DNA of 64,000 bases, from contig NZ_CP050265.1 in the NCBI RefSeq assembly GCF_011765465.1, positions 1,860,001 to 1,924,000 on the forward strand. Direction: 5' to 3'. The stretch comes from Erythrobacter sp. (GTDB lineage Bacteria; Pseudomonadota; Alphaproteobacteria; Sphingomonadales; Sphingomonadaceae). Under the pieces are notes generated by a model. It was not told the origin of the DNA and ran no database searches. It was given only the letters and a program-made list of their open reading frames with translations. Each line of letters begins with the position of its first letter. Position 1 is the stretch's first letter. Positions 60,930 through 64,000 of this stretch are shown in pieces. Made by a program: the position numbers and the translations under genes.

Positions 60930-61334
60930 TTAAGCTGATCCACCGATCTCCGTATTTAACAGCAATCCGGCAGAGAACTCTTCGGGATCAAAAAACAGAT
61001 CCTCACCTTCCTCACACAACGGTTGGGAGGCAGCGCGTTCAATTACCTCTTGGTGAATGAACGTGGCACCGTCTGCGCCCGGCATTGTCCACCCTGCCGC
61101 CCCATTCTCACTGATCAATTTTGCCAAAGCCCTCAACCGAAAATTAAGCGCTAGGCACATGTCCTGTCGCTCACCATCGGGTAAGCCTAAGTCGTTAACT
61201 ACATGGACTGCCGTGATCGACGAACCAACAAACCCCCGATCTTCAGGCGCTAACTCGCTTATCCGGCCCAAAACTTCTTCGAGGATTTCCGGATCGACTT
61301 CTATCGCGTTAATCTTGTCAGAAAACTTCGACAT
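60930..61334 (-). CDS. Orphan soluble protein of lower GC content, unknown function
   Basis: 134 residues from ATG 61334 (MSKFSDKINAIEVDPEILEEV). No membrane span, signal or recognised motif; acidic overall, with EEVLGRISELAPEDRGFVGSS and a C-terminal EEGEDLFFDPEEF. Codon use is visibly less GC-rich than in neighbours (TTAA, AAAA and ATTT strings are frequent), which suggests recent arrival. It sits 24 bases behind map on the same strand and converges on the ccmAB operon with an 18-base gap. Confidence 0.6.
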   Translation of the reverse strand: MSKFSDKINAIEVDPEILEEVLGRISELAPEDRGFVGSSITAVHVVNDLGLPDGERQDMCLALNFRLRALAKLISENGAAGWTMPGADGATFIHQEVIERAASQPLCEEGEDLFFDPEEFSAGLLLNTEIGGSA

Positions 61335-61358
61335 TAGGCGATCCTCCAATAAAGCCAA

Positions 61359-62186
61359 TCAATAAGGCGGCTTGTCTCTTCCCGTAGGGCTCTTGGTGAA
61401 GATCTCCACCCCGTCCTCGGTGATCGCGAGGGAATGCTCGAACTGCGCGGAAAGCGACTTGTCGCGCGTCACCGCGGTCCAGCCGTCGCCCAGCACCTTC
61501 GCCCAGGGCTTGCCGAGGTTGATCATCGGCTCGATCGTGAAGAACATTCCGGGCTTGAGTTCCGGCCCCGTCCCCGCCTTCGCAGCGTGGACGACTTCGG
61601 GCGCGTCGTGGAACAGGCGGCCGAGGCCGTGCCCGCAGAACTCGCGCACCACGCCGTAGCGGAACTGCCTCGCATGGGCCTCGATCGCGGCGCCGATGTC
61701 GCCGAGCCGTGCGCCGGGCTTCGACGCCGCCTCGATCCCCAGCATGAGGCATTCATAGGTGACATCGACCAGCCGCTTCGCCTTGATCGACGGCTCGCCC
61801 GCGTAGAACATCCGGCTGGTGTCGCCGTGCCAGCCGTCCAGGAGCGGCGTCACGTCGATGTTGAGGATGTCGCCTTCCTTGAGCACCTTCTCAGACGGGA
61901 TGCCGTGGCAGATCACGTGGTTGATCGAGATGCACGAGGAATGCGTGTAGCCGCGATAGCCGAGCGTCGCGGGAACCGCGCCCGCATCGAGCATCATCTC
62001 GCGGATCTTGGTGTCGATGCTCTCGGTCGTCACGCCCGGCTGCACCCACTCGGCGCATTCGTCGAGGATGGTCGCGGCCAGCCGTCCGGCCTTGCGCATC
62101 CCCTCGAAGCCTTCCTCGGTGTGAAGCTTGATCGTGCCGTCGCGGTAGACGGTGTCCTTGCTGTCGACGGGCTGGTATTCGGTCAT
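61359..62186 (-). CDS. map: Methionine aminopeptidase, type I
   Basis: 275 residues with the pita-bread fold. Metal ligands: NIDVTPLLDGWHGDTSRMFY (two Asp), CGHGLGRLFH (His), EPMINLG (Glu) and the late Glu after SLAITEDGVEIFT. Substrate His in YTHSSCISINHVICHG. It removes the initiator Met from nascent chains. Confidence 0.95.
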   Translation of the reverse strand: MTEYQPVDSKDTVYRDGTIKLHTEEGFEGMRKAGRLAATILDECAEWVQPGVTTESIDTKIREMMLDAGAVPATLGYRGYTHSSCISINHVICHGIPSEKVLKEGDILNIDVTPLLDGWHGDTSRMFYAGEPSIKAKRLVDVTYECLMLGIEAASKPGARLGDIGAAIEAHARQFRYGVVREFCGHGLGRLFHDAPEVVHAAKAGTGPELKPGMFFTIEPMINLGKPWAKVLGDGWTAVTRDKSLSAQFEHSLAITEDGVEIFTKSPTGRDKPPY

Positions 62187-62238
62187 TTCGGCTACATAGC
62201 GAGCGAAAGGCGGTCTTGCGAGTCCCTCGCGGGTGAAG

Positions 62239-63045
62239 TCAGGGCGCAGCGAAAGCTGAGCGGTAATCCTCCTTCACCGCATCGACCAATGCGCGCGTCA
62301 CCGGGACGGTGACGACATAGGGCCCCTCGGCATAGGCCCCTGCGACATAGGGCGCTGCCAACACGCGGATCGCATCGATCGCCTCGCCGCCGCTTGAAAC
62401 CGGGACGATCACGAGCTGGTCGAAACCGGGGCACCGCTCGATCATCTCCGCGCGCGAGGGATAGACCTCCCCGCGCCGCTCGGCCTGGGCATCGACAAGC
62501 GCTTCGCAATAGGGCTCACGCAGCGCATCGGAGAGCGCCGCGGGCGAGGTGAACAGGTCCATCGGCTCGAGCGCCTGTCCCCGTTCGCGGTCCCACACAG
62601 CCGCGTCGAAGAAAGAATTGGGATGCGCGCCGCCCGAATAGATGCTCGTCTCGCCTTCGAGCGAGAGGAAACGCGCCGTGTCGGCGGCGACATTCCACGA
62701 CGTCGTATGGCTGCGCGCCTTGCAGCCGACGCAATCCTCGCCCGCGAAATCGACGAGCGCCTGCTCCCAGTCGTCCTTCTGCTCGGCAAGGGCGGAATCG
62801 CGCCGTTCGGCGAGAATGGCGGCGAGCTCGGGAATGGCAGAGGCGGCGGCGGGCCAGGAAAAAGCGAAGTCGCGCGTGCCGCCGTCCCTTTCGTCATTGT
62901 CCTCGAAATCGACGGGACGCGGGTCATCGGTCGGAGAGACGGCAAGTTCGACGCCCCGTTCGCCCGCGATCGCTTCGCCCATCTCCTCGGGCGAGGAACA
63001 GGCGGCGATCGCAAGCCACGCCCCCATCACCGGACCCAAACGCAT
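62239..63045 (-). CDS. Lipoprotein with DUF3298/PdaC-type domain
   Basis: 268 residues from ATG 63045 (GGGAGGG upstream; MRLGPVMGAWLAIAACSS with lipobox IAAC). After a short linker, DFAFSWPAAASAIPELAAILAER and the sequence SYSG-like SIYSGGAHPNSFFDAAVWDRERGQALEPMDLF match the DUF4163/DUF3298 pair, the latter shared with anti-sigma-like RsiV and PdaC proteins. Predicted outer-membrane or periplasmic lipoprotein. An extension of its open frame beyond 63045 is antisense to the aminopeptidase and is not used. Confidence 0.8.
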   Translation of the reverse strand: MRLGPVMGAWLAIAACSSPEEMGEAIAGERGVELAVSPTDDPRPVDFEDNDERDGGTRDFAFSWPAAASAIPELAAILAERRDSALAEQKDDWEQALVDFAGEDCVGCKARSHTTSWNVAADTARFLSLEGETSIYSGGAHPNSFFDAAVWDRERGQALEPMDLFTSPAALSDALREPYCEALVDAQAERRGEVYPSRAEMIERCPGFDQLVIVPVSSGGEAIDAIRVLAAPYVAGAYAEGPYVVTVPVTRALVDAVKEDYRSAFAAP

Positions 63046-63120
63046 CCTTCCCTCCCCTTGCGGCTCCGCCTGTGAGAATTGAAACGTGACAAGCGCCAAC
63101 GCGCGATTAAGTAGCCCTCT

Positions 63121-64000
63121 ATGACCGATGCCAGAGACCTGATCCAGCCCGATCGCGGCCAGGACGCGACCCCGATCCACCTCGTCAACAAGGACGGCTT
63201 CGAGGACTTCGCCAAGACCCTCTCCGCCGGCCAGCGGGCGAGCCTCGCCGCGCAGAAATTCGACGGGAGCGGCTATCAGGTCGGGATCGTGCCCGATGGC
63301 GATGGCTTCTTCGCGGTCGGCGGGGTCGCGAATCCCGACAGCCTGTCGAGCTGGTGCATGGCAGCCCTCGCCGAGGCGCTGCCAGAGGGGACCTATCGCC
63401 TTGCGGGCGAGCGCCAGCCGGGGGTCGCCATGTTCGGCTGGATGACCGGGCAATACCGCTTCACCCGCTACCGCGCGGAGGACAAGCCGGTAGGCGCGCG
63501 CGTCCTGCTCACCACCGAGATCGCCCGGATGGAGGCGCTCGCCGCAGAGGCCGCAGCCGAGATGAAGGTCCGCGACCTCGTCAATACGCCGGCCGAGGAC
63601 ATGGGCCCCGCCGCGCTCGAAGCCGAATGCGAGGCGCTGGCGAAGGCGCACGGGGCCGAGCTCAAGGTGACGCGCGGCGATGCGCTCGAACAGGAATATC
63701 CCATGGTCCACGCGGTCGGCCGCGCCGCCGCGCGCCACCATGCACCGCGCATCATGCACCTGATGTGGGGCAAAGAGGGCGACCCGGTCCTCGCGATCGT
63801 CGGCAAGGGCGTGTGCTTCGACTCGGGCGGGCTCGACATCAAGCCTGCCAGCGGAATGCGGCTGATGAAGAAGGACATGGGCGGCGCGGCGCACGCGATC
63901 GCGCTCGCCGGTCTCGTCATGGCAGCGGGGCTCAAAGTGCGGTTGCACCTACTGGTCCCGGCGGTCGAGAATGCGATTGCGGGCTCCGCCTTCCGCCCGG
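63121..64000 (+). CDS. Leucyl aminopeptidase family (M17) peptidase, 3' end outside the window
   Basis: The frame opens at ATG 63121 (MTDARDLIQPDRGQDATPIH) and is still open at the last base, 293 codons in. NTPAEDMGPAALEAECEAL leads into the catalytic domain with VGKGVCFDSGGLDIKPASGM (the Lys and Asp that bind the two metals) and KKDMGGAAHAIALAGL. It is a cytoplasmic zinc or manganese exopeptidase. Complete M17 proteins run to about 460-500 residues, so roughly the last third is missing. Confidence 0.9.
   Translation, partial: MTDARDLIQPDRGQDATPIHLVNKDGFEDFAKTLSAGQRASLAAQKFDGSGYQVGIVPDGDGFFAVGGVANPDSLSSWCMAALAEALPEGTYRLAGERQPGVAMFGWMTGQYRFTRYRAEDKPVGARVLLTTEIARMEALAAEAAAEMKVRDLVNTPAEDMGPAALEAECEALAKAHGAELKVTRGDALEQEYPMVHAVGRAAARHHAPRIMHLMWGKEGDPVLAIVGKGVCFDSGGLDIKPASGMRLMKKDMGGAAHAIALAGLVMAAGLKVRLHLLVPAVENAIAGSAFRP

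Noticed and set aside
63046..63948. N-terminal extension of the DUF3298 lipoprotein to 569 codons
   Set aside because: It is antisense to the M17 peptidase; the signal peptide and ribosome site at 63045 mark the true start.

Overview
The window comes from a high-GC alphaproteobacterium, most likely Sphingomonadales and probably the Erythrobacter/Qipengyuania group. This is inferred from the complete division and cell wall (dcw) cluster order, the long FtsZ with an acidic linker, the 4Fe-4S APS-reductase type CysH, DUF2849 and DUF934 inside the sulfite reductase operon, and many ATGA/GTGA start-stop overlaps. It is ordinary chromosomal core sequence. I see no insertion sequence, integrase, prophage, CRISPR array or rRNA.

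Layout. 1-5070 (minus strand): serC and serA (serine synthesis) separated by an inverted-repeat element, a strong terminator, then hisZ and a frameshifted Rid-family gene. 5073-11810: a GT4 glycosyltransferase, a small membrane protein, a PadR regulator divergent from rarA, an RNase-H-fold-like gene coupled to rarA, tRNA-Thr, a small membrane protein and an Old Yellow Enzyme homologue. 11880-14514 is a decayed stretch holding an autotransporter remnant, intact queF and the wreck of a proline-rich membrane protein. 14515-21676 (plus): sseA-metC-mscS, then a tightly packed sulfur operon cobA-DUF2849-cysI-DUF934-cysH. 21681-24804 (minus): obgE-proB-epimerase. 24844-27284: btuB under a cobalamin riboswitch, then tRNA-Ala. 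27399-32420 (minus): poly-proline lipoprotein, BI-1/YccA protein, YbjN protein with proC, and a TPR/SPOR protein.

32545-51887 (minus) is the dcw cluster, read in transcription order: mraZ, rsmH, ftsL, ftsI, murE, murF, mraY, murD, ftsW, murG, murC, murB, ddl, ftsQ, ftsA, ftsZ. Nearly all junctions overlap by a few bases, so translation is probably coupled. The one large internal gap, ftsA-ftsZ, carries a perfect DnaA box, a near-CtrA site and a GANTC site. The mraZ upstream region carries 10-bp phased GGGAT repeats.

52108-64000: a GldG-like membrane-anchored protein and a partner, cysK, a 2Fe-2S ferredoxin, an AlkA-type glycosylase, an S9 peptidase, a short-chain dehydrogenase, a pterin dehydratase, ccmA-ccmB with a coupled polytopic membrane protein, a lower-GC orphan gene, map, a DUF3298-type lipoprotein, and the 5' part of an M17 aminopeptidase cut by the window end.

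No clearly undescribed multi-gene system stands out. The most useful leads are regulatory (ftsZ and mraZ control regions), the broken Rid gene that lacks its catalytic arginine, and a few uncharacterised genes coupled to well-known ones.
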